Of a stretch of 64,000 nucleotides of DNA, positions 7,162-13,935 are shown piece after piece (positions within the stretch are counted from its first letter, which is position 1; every line of letters begins with the position of its first letter). Location of the stretch: NCBI RefSeq assembly GCF_001814775.1, contig NZ_KV817799.1, positions 43,324-107,323 on the forward strand, given 5' to 3'. Source of the DNA: Streptococcus sp. HMSC067H01. GTDB taxonomy: Bacteria; Bacillota; Bacilli; Lactobacillales; Streptococcaceae. The notes below the pieces were generated by a model. It saw only the letters and a program-made list of their open reading frames with translations, made no database searches and was not told the origin of the DNA. Position numbers and translations under genes: made by a program.

Positions 7162-7926
7162 TTAATGGAATTGCATACCACCATCGACGATAATGGTTTG
7201 ACCTGTAATGTAGTTTGAATCTGGTCCAGCAAGGAAGCTAACAGCTGCAGCGACATCTTCTGGCTCAGATAGGCGTTTCAATGTAATATCTTTTGCGAAT
7301 GTTTGCATACCCCATTCGTCGTCTTTTCCTGCATTTTTCCCAACTTCGTGAGCGATATCATACATCATTGGTGTTTTAACGATACCTGGAGCATACGCAT
7401 TAACAGTGATGCCTGAGTCAGCTAAATCACGCGCCAATGTTTGAGTAATACCACGAACAGCGAATTTTGTACCACCATAAACAGTCAAGTTTGGATTTCC
7501 AACAACACCTGCTTGAGAAGTAGCGTTGATGATTTTACCACCGTGACCAAGTGCTTTGAATTGAGCCTGAGCAGCTTGTGCTCCCCAAATCACACCACCG
7601 ACGTTAATAGCAAATGTGCGGGCGAATTGTTCCTCTGTAATTGTATCCAGAGGTGTAGTAGGAGCGACACCAGCGTTGTTTACCACAACGTTCAAGTCTC
7701 CGAAATGGTCTACAACTTTTTGGAAAGCTGCAGCAACCTCTGCTTGTTTAGACACATCTGCTACAACAGCTAAAGCATTCTCTGCTGACAATTCAGCAAC
7801 TGCTTTTTCAGCTGTTTCAGCATTATAGTCTAATACCCCAACCTTAAAACCATCTTGAACCAAGCGTTTTGCGATTGCAAAACCGATCCCTTGACCTGCA
7901 CCTGTAACGATAGCTACTTTAGACAT
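7162..7926 (-). CDS. butA: diacetyl reductase / (S)-acetoin dehydrogenase (SDR)
   Basis: A 254-residue short-chain dehydrogenase. NAD(P)-binding TGAGQGIG lies near the N-terminus, followed by NNAG near residue 88, the catalytic Ser in NATSQAG, and the YGGTK active site (Tyr-X3-Lys). The sequence reads as meso-2,3-butanediol/acetoin reductase, which interconverts diacetyl, acetoin and butanediol in overflow pyruvate metabolism; substrate is by family resemblance. ATG 7926 is chosen because GAGGAGG stands 7 bases upstream. The longer frame adds a basic ten-residue leader with no ribosome site. Confidence 0.88.
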   Translation of the reverse strand: MSKVAIVTGAGQGIGFAIAKRLVQDGFKVGVLDYNAETAEKAVAELSAENALAVVADVSKQAEVAAAFQKVVDHFGDLNVVVNNAGVAPTTPLDTITEEQFARTFAINVGGVIWGAQAAQAQFKALGHGGKIINATSQAGVVGNPNLTVYGGTKFAVRGITQTLARDLADSGITVNAYAPGIVKTPMMYDIAHEVGKNAGKDDEWGMQTFAKDITLKRLSEPEDVAAAVSFLAGPDSNYITGQTIIVDGGMQFH

Positions 7927-8033
7927 ATGATTCCTCCTCGGTATCCGTGATACCATTCAAACGTTCATAAAAGAACAGCAAAGGGTTATAAGTGAGTTGT
8001 GATAAGTTTCTAAAAGAAGTCCTATCACGTTTT

Positions 8034-8062
8034 AGTATACAACTTTGTGAAATTTGTGTCAA
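8034..8062 (-). promoter_or_regulatory. sigma-A promoter of the butA-type gene
   Basis: Minus strand TTGACA (8057-8062), 17-base spacer, TATACT (8034-8039), leaving a leader of about 100 bases. Confidence 0.8.
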
Positions 8063-8137
8063 ACAAAGACTGGTTTTTAGAAAAATAAAACTATCGTGTA
8101 AAAGGGGAAAGCGCACGATATTTTCTAAGCACATTTC

Positions 8138-8166
8138 TTGAAACCCTTTCCTCCTTCTGATAGACT
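8138..8166 (+). promoter_or_regulatory. sigma-A promoter of the aquaporin gene
   Basis: TTGAAA (8138-8143), 17-base spacer, TAGACT (8161-8166). Confidence 0.65.
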
Positions 8167-8196
8167 AATACATAGTTTGAAAAAAGGAGACTTAAT

Positions 8197-8865
8197 ATGA
8201 AAAAATTTGTTGCTGAATTAATCGGTACTTTTATGCTTGTGTTCATCGGAACAGGAGCTGTTGTTTTTGGAAATGGTGTTGAAGGACTTGGACACCTTGG
8301 GATTGCTCTTGCTTTTGGTTTGGCAATCGTAGTCGCAGCCTTCTCAATCGGAACTGTTTCAGGTGCTCACTTGAACCCAGCTGTTTCTATCGCTATGTTT
8401 GTTAACAAACGTTTGTCATCTTCAGAGCTTGTAAACTACATCCTCGGACAAGTAGTCGGTGCTTTCCTTGCATCTGGATCTGTATTCTTTCTCTTGGCAA
8501 ATTCAGGTATGTCAACTGCAAGTCTTGGTGAAAATGCCTTGGCAAACGGTGTAACCGTCTTTGGTGGTTTCTTGTTTGAAACAATCGCAACATTCTTGTT
8601 TGTTTTGGTGATCATGACTGTAACTTCAGCAAGCAAAGGGAATGGCGCAATCGCTGGTTTGGTGATCGGTTTGTCATTGACAGCTTTGATTCTAGCTGGC
8701 TTGAACATCACTGGACTTTCAGTAAACCCAGCTCGTAGCTTGGCTCCTGCTGTATTGGTAGGTGGCGCAGCTCTTCAACAAGTTTGGATTTTCATCCTTG
8801 CACCAATCGTTGGTGGCGTTCTTGCAGCTCTAGTTGCTAAAAACTTCCTTGGAACTGAAGAATAA
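8197..8865 (+). CDS. MIP-family aquaporin (AqpZ-like water/H2O2 channel)
   Basis: A 222-residue channel with six predicted helices and the two half-helix signatures HLNPAVS (NPA at 60-62) and SVNPARS (NPA at 177-179, Arg180 of the selectivity filter). Its short loops and short length favour a water-type aquaporin over a glycerol facilitator, which usually has an insertion before the last helix. In mitis-group streptococci a related aquaporin moves H2O2 made by pyruvate oxidase; that role is an inference here. It has an AAAGGAG ribosome site and is monocistronic. Confidence 0.9.
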   Translation: MKKFVAELIGTFMLVFIGTGAVVFGNGVEGLGHLGIALAFGLAIVVAAFSIGTVSGAHLNPAVSIAMFVNKRLSSSELVNYILGQVVGAFLASGSVFFLLANSGMSTASLGENALANGVTVFGGFLFETIATFLFVLVIMTVTSASKGNGAIAGLVIGLSLTALILAGLNITGLSVNPARSLAPAVLVGGAALQQVWIFILAPIVGGVLAALVAKNFLGTEE

Positions 8866-8874
8866 TTGAAATTT

Positions 8875-8914
8875 AAAAAGCCTTGCTCCTCATCTTGAGG
8901 AACAGGGCTTTTTC
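8875..8914 (+). terminator. terminator of the aquaporin gene
   Basis: Imperfect long stem AAAAAGCC...TCCTCA / TGAGGA...GGGCTTTTT around a 3-base loop. Confidence 0.85.
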
Positions 8915-8923
8915 GTATCTTTT

Positions 8924-9078
8924 TATACTCAATGAAAATTAAAGAGCAAACTAGGAAGCTAGCCGCAGATTGCTCAAAGCACTACTTTGAGGTTGTGGAT
9001 AAGACTGACGAAGTCAGTTACCTATATCTACGGCAAGGCGATGTTGACGCGGTTTGAAGAGATTTTCGAAGAGTATTA
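8924..9078 (-). repeat. BOX element (boxA-boxB-boxC)
   Basis: Read on the minus strand it starts TAATACTCTTCGAAAATCTC, contains the boxA core (plus strand CTACGGCAAGGCGATGTTGACG-like), a boxB-like hairpin and the boxC end TTTCATTGAGTATA. The boxA end overlaps the queF stop codon: the TAA belongs to both. Confidence 0.9.
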
Positions 9079-9567
9079 GCGGTTGTCAATTTTCTCTGGA
9101 TAGAGGTCGTGTTGGAAGAGACGTTGTTCTGCCAAGCCTTCATACTTGGTTCCAGGTCTACCGTAGTTGTAGTAAGGGTCAATTGAAATGCCACCGCGAG
9201 GTGTAAATTTCCCCCAAACCTCTAAGTAGCGAGGGTCTAGCAAGTTGACCAAGTCTTTCCCGATAGTGTTGATACAGTTTTCATGAAAATCTCCATGGTT
9301 TCGGTAGCTAAAGAGGTAGAGTTTAAGGGATTTTGACTCAACACAGAGCTTGTCAGGAATGTAGGAAATATAAATCGTCGCAAAGTCTGGCTGAGCAGTG
9401 ATGGGACAAAGTGAGGTAAATTCAGGGCAGTTGAACTTGATGAAATAGTCATTTTCCACATGACGATTGTCAAAGGATTCGAGGACTTCGGGTTGGTATT
9501 CGAAAATGTAGTTGGTTTCTTTGTTGCCGAGGAGGCTGAGGTTTTTCATTTCTTCTTGTTGTGACAT
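9076..9567 (-). CDS. queF: NADPH-dependent 7-cyano-7-deazaguanine reductase
   Basis: A 163-residue unimodular T-fold nitrile reductase that converts preQ0 to preQ1 with NADPH. The nucleophilic Cys54 and Asp61 are in [10 protein letters not shown], and the QueF motif [18 protein letters not shown] follows. Length is typical of the short, bacillus-type enzyme. It is the last gene of the leftward queC-D-E-F operon, 18 bases after queE. The stop codon is supplied by the edge of a BOX element. Confidence 0.95.
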   Translation of the reverse strand: MSQQEEMKNLSLLGNKETNYIFEYQPEVLESFDNRHVENDYFIKFNCPEFTSLCPITAQPDFATIYISYIPDKLCVESKSLKLYLFSYRNHGDFHENCINTIGKDLVNLLDPRYLEVWGKFTPRGGISIDPYYNYGRPGTKYEGLAEQRLFQHDLYPEKIDNR

Positions 9568-9585
9568 GATTTTTTCTTTCTAAAC

Positions 9586-10302
9586 TTAAACACCACGTTG
9601 GTTATCGTAGAGGAGGGTATGGAGTTGAGGAAGGACGCGGACATTGCCCCAGCTATCGTCGGCAGCGACACGTTCCCAGAGTTCTTTGAGGCGGTCCAGT
9701 TGGTCTTGGACAATATTGCCTGTAGCCTTGGGCTCAGGATTTCCCGCCGATAAGAAGAGGACATCTGGTTGGTAGCGTTCTTGAATCCCTTTGGCAAAGG
9801 CTAGATCTGCATCATCAAAGACAGGGATTTTAAAGGTTACTTTGTCTGAGTCTAGTTGGGAAACGATAAAGTCCAAGGTCTCAAAGTTGACTTCCATCTT
9901 GGATGAAGGAGGCTTGGGACTCAGAGTCACCTGGTCGATGTCTTTTAACCAATTTTGCCAACGGGATCCCTGGGTCTCAACAGCCAGAGTGACCCCACGT
10001 TGCTTAAGCTTAGTGACTAACTCGGCCATGTTGGCTGCTAGGATAGCAGGATTTCCCCCAGATAGAGTTACATAGTCGTAGCTTCCTAGTTTATCTAACT
10101 CAGCGATTACTTCATCAGCTGTCATGCGAGTTGGTTTTTCAGAACCATCCCAAGTAAAGGCGGAATCGCACCAGTCGCAGTGGTAGTCGCAACCAGCAGT
10201 GCGGACAAACATGGTTTTCTGACCAATAGCACGACCTTCGCCTTGAAAGGTTGGGCCGAAAATTTCCAGAACTGGTAGTTTGAGGACACGTTCCTTAGTC
10301 AT
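9586..10302 (-). CDS. queE: 7-carboxy-7-deazaguanine synthase (radical SAM)
   Basis: A 238-residue radical-SAM enzyme that contracts carboxytetrahydropterin to 7-carboxy-7-deazaguanine. The cluster motif CDYHCDWC (Cys38, Cys42, Cys45) has the usual CX3CX2C spacing, and GPTFQGEG before it is the conserved substrate-binding lead. It starts 8 bases inside the end of queD, so translational coupling is likely. Confidence 0.95.
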   Translation of the reverse strand: MTKERVLKLPVLEIFGPTFQGEGRAIGQKTMFVRTAGCDYHCDWCDSAFTWDGSEKPTRMTADEVIAELDKLGSYDYVTLSGGNPAILAANMAELVTKLKQRGVTLAVETQGSRWQNWLKDIDQVTLSPKPPSSKMEVNFETLDFIVSQLDSDKVTFKIPVFDDADLAFAKGIQERYQPDVLFLSAGNPEPKATGNIVQDQLDRLKELWERVAADDSWGNVRVLPQLHTLLYDNQRGV

Positions 10303-10738
10303 CTAACCACTCCCGTCTAAACTCTGCAAAGGCAGTCGGAGTTTCATAGAGGCGAACATATTCCAAACGGAGACCGCGCTCGTCTGGCAACTCTTGGCTC
10401 ATGGTTTGGAAAATCCAGTAAACCATATTTTCAGCAGTCGTATTCATATAAGGCAGAGTCTCATTGAGATAGCGATGATCTAGGTGGGGCTCTAAGTAGT
10501 CCTTGTAGATAGCTTTGATATCTCCGAAATCGTAGGTCATGCCACGTTCATCTAAAAATCCACTGACAGCGATTTGCAGATGATAGGTGTGACCGTGTAG
10601 GGATTTGCATTTTCCTTCATAGTGAAAGAGGTGGTGGGCAGCATCAAAGGTAAATTCTTTTGAGACTAAGGTTCTGTGAGGATTGTAGACAAGAGATTCC
10701 CCAGTTTCTTGTTTGATTTCTTTGGGGGCAAAAAACAT
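10295..10738 (-). CDS. queD: 6-carboxytetrahydropterin synthase
   Basis: A 147-residue T-fold zinc enzyme that makes 6-carboxy-5,6,7,8-tetrahydropterin from dihydroneopterin triphosphate. Visible are the zinc histidines (His36, and HGH at 48-50) and the catalytic Cys44 in GKCKSLHGHTY. ATG 10738 shares its A with the queC stop (TGATG), which fixes the start. The longer upstream frame would run through queC codons. Confidence 0.95.
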   Translation of the reverse strand: MFFAPKEIKQETGESLVYNPHRTLVSKEFTFDAAHHLFHYEGKCKSLHGHTYHLQIAVSGFLDERGMTYDFGDIKAIYKDYLEPHLDHRYLNETLPYMNTTAENMVYWIFQTMSQELPDERGLRLEYVRLYETPTAFAEFRREWLDD

Positions 10739-11391
10739 CAGGCCTCTCCTTTCTGAGAGAGATAAACCTCTAAACCATGTTGGCGTAGATGGCAGGCAGG
10801 ACAATCTCCGCAACCAGTACCGATAATCCCGTTGTAGCAGGTCAAGGTCTTCTCACGAACGTAGTCAAAGGCACCGAGTTGGTCAGCTAATCCCCAAGTT
10901 TCAGCCTTGTCTAGCCACATGAGAGGTGTTTGGATCACAAAGTCGTAATCCATAGCAAGGTTGAGGGTCACATTGAGTGATTTGACAAAGACATCTCGAC
11001 AGTCAGGATAACCTGAGAAGTCTGTTTCGCAGACACCAGTTACGATATCTGTGATTCCCCGCTGCTTGGCAAGAACTGCCGCAAAGGACAGAAAGAGATG
11101 ATTGCGACCGTCAACGAAGGTATTAGGAACCTCTCCTTCTTTTTGCTCAATTTCTAGATCAGAAGTCAAGGCATTTTCAGTGATTTGTCCTAGCAGAGAC
11201 ATATCTAGGATATGATGACGAATTCCTTGTTCCTCAGCGATTTCTTTGGCGACTTGAATTTCGAGATGGTGGCGTTGGCCATAGGCAAAGGTAACGGCTT
11301 CTACCTTTTCATAGTGTTGCTTGGCCCAGAAAAGGCAGGTTGTTGAATCTTGACCGCCACTAAAGACGACCAAGGCTGATTGACGTTTCAT
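10738..11391 (-). CDS. queC: 7-cyano-7-deazaguanine synthase
   Basis: A 217-residue ATP-dependent enzyme that turns the carboxylate of CDG into the nitrile preQ0. The PP-loop SGGQDST is at 11-17, and a zinc-binding set of cysteines stands near the C-terminus ([10 protein letters not shown]). I start at ATG 11391, which has GGAAGGAG just upstream. The upstream in-frame ATG at 11430 lies within the leader hairpins. It is first of the operon, behind a riboswitch-like leader and a terminator. Confidence 0.95.
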   Translation of the reverse strand: MKRQSALVVFSGGQDSTTCLFWAKQHYEKVEAVTFAYGQRHHLEIQVAKEIAEEQGIRHHILDMSLLGQITENALTSDLEIEQKEGEVPNTFVDGRNHLFLSFAAVLAKQRGITDIVTGVCETDFSGYPDCRDVFVKSLNVTLNLAMDYDFVIQTPLMWLDKAETWGLADQLGAFDYVREKTLTCYNGIIGTGCGDCPACHLRQHGLEVYLSQKGEA

Positions 11392-11428
11392 AGTACTCCT
11401 TCCAAAATGGGAAATGTTCAGAGCACGC

Positions 11429-11450
11429 AAAAAGCTCCCTATAGGGAGCT
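11429..11450 (-). terminator. intrinsic terminator/attenuator in the queC leader
   Basis: AGCTCCC and GGGAGCT form a perfect 7-bp stem with a TATA loop, followed on the minus strand by a TTTTTG run. It lies between promoter and queC, so it can only act as an attenuator. The preQ1-I-like element is just upstream. Confidence 0.8.
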
Positions 11451-11464
11451 AAAAAATACCAAGT

Positions 11465-11502
11465 AGAGGTTTTTTTTTAGCGATGGCATGTCCCAAACAT
11501 CG
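11465..11502 (-). promoter_or_regulatory. preQ1-I-like riboswitch candidate
   Basis: Minus-strand RNA: CGATG, a 12-base loop UUUGGGACAUGC, CAUCG, then CUAAAAAAAAACCUC. A 5-bp hairpin with a 12-base loop followed by an A-rich tail is the preQ1-I architecture, where the tail folds back to pair with the loop; here CCU could pair with the loop GGG. It starts just past the predicted transcription start and is followed by an intrinsic terminator and the queC-F operon, the expected target. The loop sequence differs from the textbook consensus. Confidence 0.6.
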
Positions 11503-11517
11503 TGATATTCTAGTTAC

Positions 11518-11546
11518 AGTCTAGCATATTTTTTGAAAAATGGCAA
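11518..11546 (-). promoter_or_regulatory. sigma-A promoter of the queCDEF operon
   Basis: Minus strand TTGCCA (11541-11546), 17-base spacer, TAGACT (11518-11523). The predicted start falls just before the riboswitch-like hairpin. Confidence 0.65.
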
Positions 11547-11554
11547 AGGACAAG

Positions 11555-11594
11555 AAAAAAGAGACCAAATGAATGCATTTGGTCTCTTTTTTGA
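11555..11594. terminator. bidirectional terminator between trxA and the que promoter
   Basis: AAAAAAGAGACCAAATG pairs with CATTTGGTCTCTTTTTT, four-base loop, T-run on both strands. Confidence 0.9.
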
Positions 11595-11909
11595 TTAGCT
11601 TAATTCAGCAACGATGGCTTTGATTTGTTCAGCTGTGTGGACACCTGCCACTTGTTTAACAACTTGTCCATCTTTCTTGAAGAGAAGAGTAGGGATAGAC
11701 ATGATGCCGAATGAACGAGCTGTGTTTGGATTTTCGTCAACATCCATTTTAACGATTTTCAAGACATCTTCTGAAAGTTCTTCAGACAATTTATCCAAGA
11801 TTGGACCTTGCATACGACATGGACCACACCAAGTTGCCCAGAAGTCTACCAAGACCAAACCGTCTTTAGTTTCTTGTTCGAATGTTGCATCTGTAATTGC
11901 TTTTGCCAT
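11595..11909 (-). CDS. trxA: thioredoxin
   Basis: A 104-residue thioredoxin with the active site WCGPC (Cys28, Cys31) and the cis-Pro motif SIPTL. It is a cytoplasmic disulfide reductase working with thioredoxin reductase, which is not in the window. It lies 14 bases behind the DUF4649 gene and shares its promoter, which carries a copy of the MarR-type operator just upstream. Confidence 0.95.
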   Translation of the reverse strand: MAKAITDATFEQETKDGLVLVDFWATWCGPCRMQGPILDKLSEELSEDVLKIVKMDVDENPNTARSFGIMSIPTLLFKKDGQVVKQVAGVHTAEQIKAIVAELS

Positions 11910-11923
11910 AGTATTTCTCCTTT

Positions 11924-12145
11924 TTAATTATATTGGCTTAAATCTTGTTTCATGAGATAGAAGAAGACATCTCCATAAGTCCCATGGTAGTCCAAAGTAT
12001 GTCCCTTATAGGTTAACTTTTGAACTGGGTAGTAGTCTGCGACACCAATCAGGCAGGCATGTTGAGAACGTTCAAATTCTTCGTATGACTCGAAGCTCAT
12101 GGTTCTCTCTTGCTTGCTGGCATCAAGATAAGTGATTTCAATCAT
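11924..12145 (-). CDS. DUF4649 family protein
   Basis: A 73-residue soluble protein of the streptococcal DUF4649 type (MIEITYLDASKQERTMSFES start, YKGHTLDYHGTYGDVF in the second half). Function unknown. It has one Cys and no membrane segment. It opens the two-gene unit with trxA: good AAAGGAG ribosome site, consensus-like promoter, and an inverted repeat identical to the marR operator upstream of the -35. The context suggests a part in thiol or oxidative stress; this is inference. Confidence 0.8.
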   Translation of the reverse strand: MIEITYLDASKQERTMSFESYEEFERSQHACLIGVADYYPVQKLTYKGHTLDYHGTYGDVFFYLMKQDLSQYN

Positions 12146-12174
12146 AGGATTCTCCTTTGTTAAATCATGTTTTC

Positions 12175-12203
12175 ATTTTACTCCTTGGAAAAAGGAATGT
12201 CAA
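12175..12203 (-). promoter_or_regulatory. sigma-A promoter of the DUF4649-trxA unit
   Basis: Minus strand TTGACA (12198-12203), 17-base spacer, TAAAAT (12175-12180). Confidence 0.8.
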
Positions 12204-12212
12204 GAAAATTGA

Positions 12213-12224
12213 TTGCGCACGCAA
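12213..12224. promoter_or_regulatory. inverted repeat TTGCG-CA-CGCAA, putative MarR operator 1
   Basis: Perfect 5-bp half-sites around two bases, identical to the copy at 12676-12687. It lies 10 bp upstream of the -35 of the DUF4649-trxA promoter and 17 bp past the marR stop. Confidence 0.65.
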
Positions 12225-12241
12225 GTTTTTTTGTAAAAATT

Positions 12242-12622
12242 TTAGGAAAGCCAACTTGCTTTTGTTTCAAGGCTTTCTTCTACAGCTTTTTGTAGATAGG
12301 CAAGAGTTGTCTGACCCTCCTTAGTGAGGCAGATAAAACTAGCTCGCTTATCCTGGTCACAACATCTTCGACTAAGTAAAGCACAATTTTTGGCTTCTAG
12401 GCGTGCCACCATTCGTGATACAGCACTTGGACTCAGATGGAGTTTGTCAGGCAGGTCAATCTGTCTCAAAGATTTTTCTTGAGCCTGATTTAAAAAGTGC
12501 AAGAGATAGAATTCTTTGAGCGTTAGGCTTTGGTCACTCTTCTCAGCAATCGTTTGCTCTAAAAGAGCTTCTAGCTCTACTTGTCGGCGGTTGAAGTCAA
12601 ACCATTTTTCTAAGTAAGTCAT
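12242..12622 (-). CDS. MarR-family transcriptional regulator, cysteine-rich
   Basis: A 126-residue winged-helix regulator. The recognition helix is in HLSPSAVSRMVARLEAKN, and the wing has the family DKRASFICLT pattern. Four cysteines (80, 87, 88, 98) cluster in and around the wing, which would allow thiol-based redox sensing, as in some MarR proteins. The ribosome site is GGAG. The promoter has an operator-like inverted repeat just past its -10, pointing to autorepression, and the same repeat stands before the trxA unit. The divergent lrgAB pair may also be controlled. Ligand unknown. Confidence 0.85.
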   Translation of the reverse strand: MTYLEKWFDFNRRQVELEALLEQTIAEKSDQSLTLKEFYLLHFLNQAQEKSLRQIDLPDKLHLSPSAVSRMVARLEAKNCALLSRRCCDQDKRASFICLTKEGQTTLAYLQKAVEESLETKASWLS

Positions 12623-12675
12623 ATCAATCTCCTTTCTATATGGTAGTTATAAACAGATCTGCCTATCTGAGATGC

Positions 12676-12687
12676 TTGCGCACGCAA
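12676..12687. promoter_or_regulatory. inverted repeat TTGCG-CA-CGCAA, putative MarR operator 2
   Basis: Identical to operator 1. It starts 3 bases downstream of the marR -10, so it covers the expected transcription start, the usual place for autorepression. The lrgA-type promoter is about 55 bp away on the other side. Confidence 0.7.
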
Positions 12688-12689
12688 TT

Positions 12690-12718
12690 AGTATACAACT
12701 TTTTGGAATAGATAGCAA
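12690..12718 (-). promoter_or_regulatory. promoter of the marR-type gene
   Basis: Minus strand TTGCTA (12713-12718), 17-base spacer, TATACT (12690-12695). Confidence 0.65.
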
Positions 12719-12742
12719 GAAGGATGTTTCTTGTGTATTTCC

Positions 12743-12770
12743 TTGAAATTTTCTGAAAAAAGAGTAAACT
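12743..12770 (+). promoter_or_regulatory. probable promoter of the lrgAB-type pair
   Basis: TTGAAA (12743-12748), 16-base spacer, TAAACT (12765-12770). Confidence 0.5.
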
Positions 12771-12802
12771 GGTATGCAGAAAGTCTATTTGTGGAGTAAA
12801 CG

Positions 12803-13177
12803 ATGAAATTATATGTTCAGTTAATGATTCTCTTTGTCATTTCACTGATTGGTGAGGGAATCTCTAGCTTTTTCCATTTGCCTATTCCTGGAAGCATTAT
12901 CGGTTTGATTATTTTATTTTTAGCCTTGCAGTTCAAGTGGTTGCGGGTACGGCATGTCAACATGGTTGGGAATTTTCTCCTAGCTAATATGACTATTCTA
13001 TTTTTGCCTCCTGCAGTTGGGATTATGGAGAAATTTGATGTGATTGCTCCTTATTTATTGCCCATTGTCTTGATTGTCTTTTTTGCAGCAGTTATCAATA
13101 TTATCTTGATTGCGCTTGTAGTTCAGTTTATCAAAAAGCGTTATGAAGGAGATTACGAAGAAAGAGGTGCCAAATGA
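12803..13177 (+). CDS. lrgA: CidA/LrgA family holin-like protein
   Basis: A 124-residue membrane protein with four predicted helices and the family motif LPIPGSIIGL near residue 30. CidA/LrgA proteins affect murein hydrolase activity and metabolite (pyruvate/acetate) flux; which of the two this is cannot be told from sequence alone. It overlaps the LrgB-type gene by four bases (ATGA), the standard operon layout. The GGAG before ATG 12803 is at 8 bases. Confidence 0.85.
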   Translation: MKLYVQLMILFVISLIGEGISSFFHLPIPGSIIGLIILFLALQFKWLRVRHVNMVGNFLLANMTILFLPPAVGIMEKFDVIAPYLLPIVLIVFFAAVINIILIALVVQFIKKRYEGDYEERGAK

Positions 13178-13869
13178 GCGAATTTGTATCCAATCCACTT
13201 TTTGGGATAGCTTTATCAATCTTAGCCTATCTTGGGGGAATGATGATTTTCAGACGCTATCCTCATCCCTTAACGACTCCCCTACTGCTATCAGCTATTT
13301 TTATTATTATCTTTTTGAAAGTGACTGGCATTTCCTACCAAGATTACTACCAAGGTGGGGTTTATCTTAATAACTTGATTGTTCCTTCAACAGTGGCTCT
13401 AGGAATTCCCCTCTATAAAAGCTTCCACTTGATGAAGCATCATGTTAGAAGTATTTTGCTGGGGAGCTTCTTAGCAGTCATCGTCAATACCTCTTTTACA
13501 GCCCTAGTCGCAAAAATCTTTGGCATGGACTTTTTCCTAGCCATCTCCCTCTTTCCTAAGTCAGTAACGACCGCCATGGCAGTAGGGATTACAGAAAAGT
13601 TGCAAGGCTTGACTACCGTGACCCTAGTAGTTGTAGTAGCGACGGGGATTTTGACCAGTGTAATCGGACCAACACTTCTAAAATGGCTAAAAATAGACGA
13701 TCCAGTAGCGGTTGGTTTGTCCCTGGGTGGAACAGGTCACGCCGTTGGAACAGGAACGGCCTTCCGCTATGGACCAGTAGCAGGTGCCATGGGAGGTCTA
13801 GCCATCGGTGTTACAGGTATTCTCTATGTATTTGTAAGTCCTATTGTAGCTAATTTGATTTTGAGTTAA
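13174..13869 (+). CDS. lrgB: LrgB/CidB family membrane protein
   Basis: A 231-residue protein with about seven hydrophobic helices and the family landmarks FPKSVTTAMAVGI and GGTGHAVGTGTAF, both typical of LrgB. It works with the preceding LrgA-type protein, proposed as a plastidic-type glycolate/pyruvate carrier family. Translation is coupled to lrgA. A terminator starts within its stop codon. Confidence 0.88.
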   Translation: MSEFVSNPLFGIALSILAYLGGMMIFRRYPHPLTTPLLLSAIFIIIFLKVTGISYQDYYQGGVYLNNLIVPSTVALGIPLYKSFHLMKHHVRSILLGSFLAVIVNTSFTALVAKIFGMDFFLAISLFPKSVTTAMAVGITEKLQGLTTVTLVVVVATGILTSVIGPTLLKWLKIDDPVAVGLSLGGTGHAVGTGTAFRYGPVAGAMGGLAIGVTGILYVFVSPIVANLILS

Positions 13870-13902
13870 AAACCAAGGATTTTTGATTTCCTTGGTTTTT
13901 TT
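13868..13902 (+). terminator. terminator of the lrgAB pair
   Basis: CCAAGGA pairs with TCCTTGG, A-run before and seven T after. Confidence 0.9.
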
Positions 13903-13935
13903 CTATGGATGCGAAAGCACTTTATGTTTTTCGTT

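Noticed and set aside
7441-7773. 110-codon plus-strand ORF inside the butA-type gene
   Set aside because: Antisense shadow; Cys- and Ser-rich product with no family resemblance.
8436-8711. minus-strand ORFs within the aquaporin gene
   Set aside because: Shadow frames of a strongly supported membrane protein gene.
8924-9078. CRISPR or phage repeat
   Set aside because: Single copy here, with BOX A/B/C structure; no spacer array anywhere in the window.
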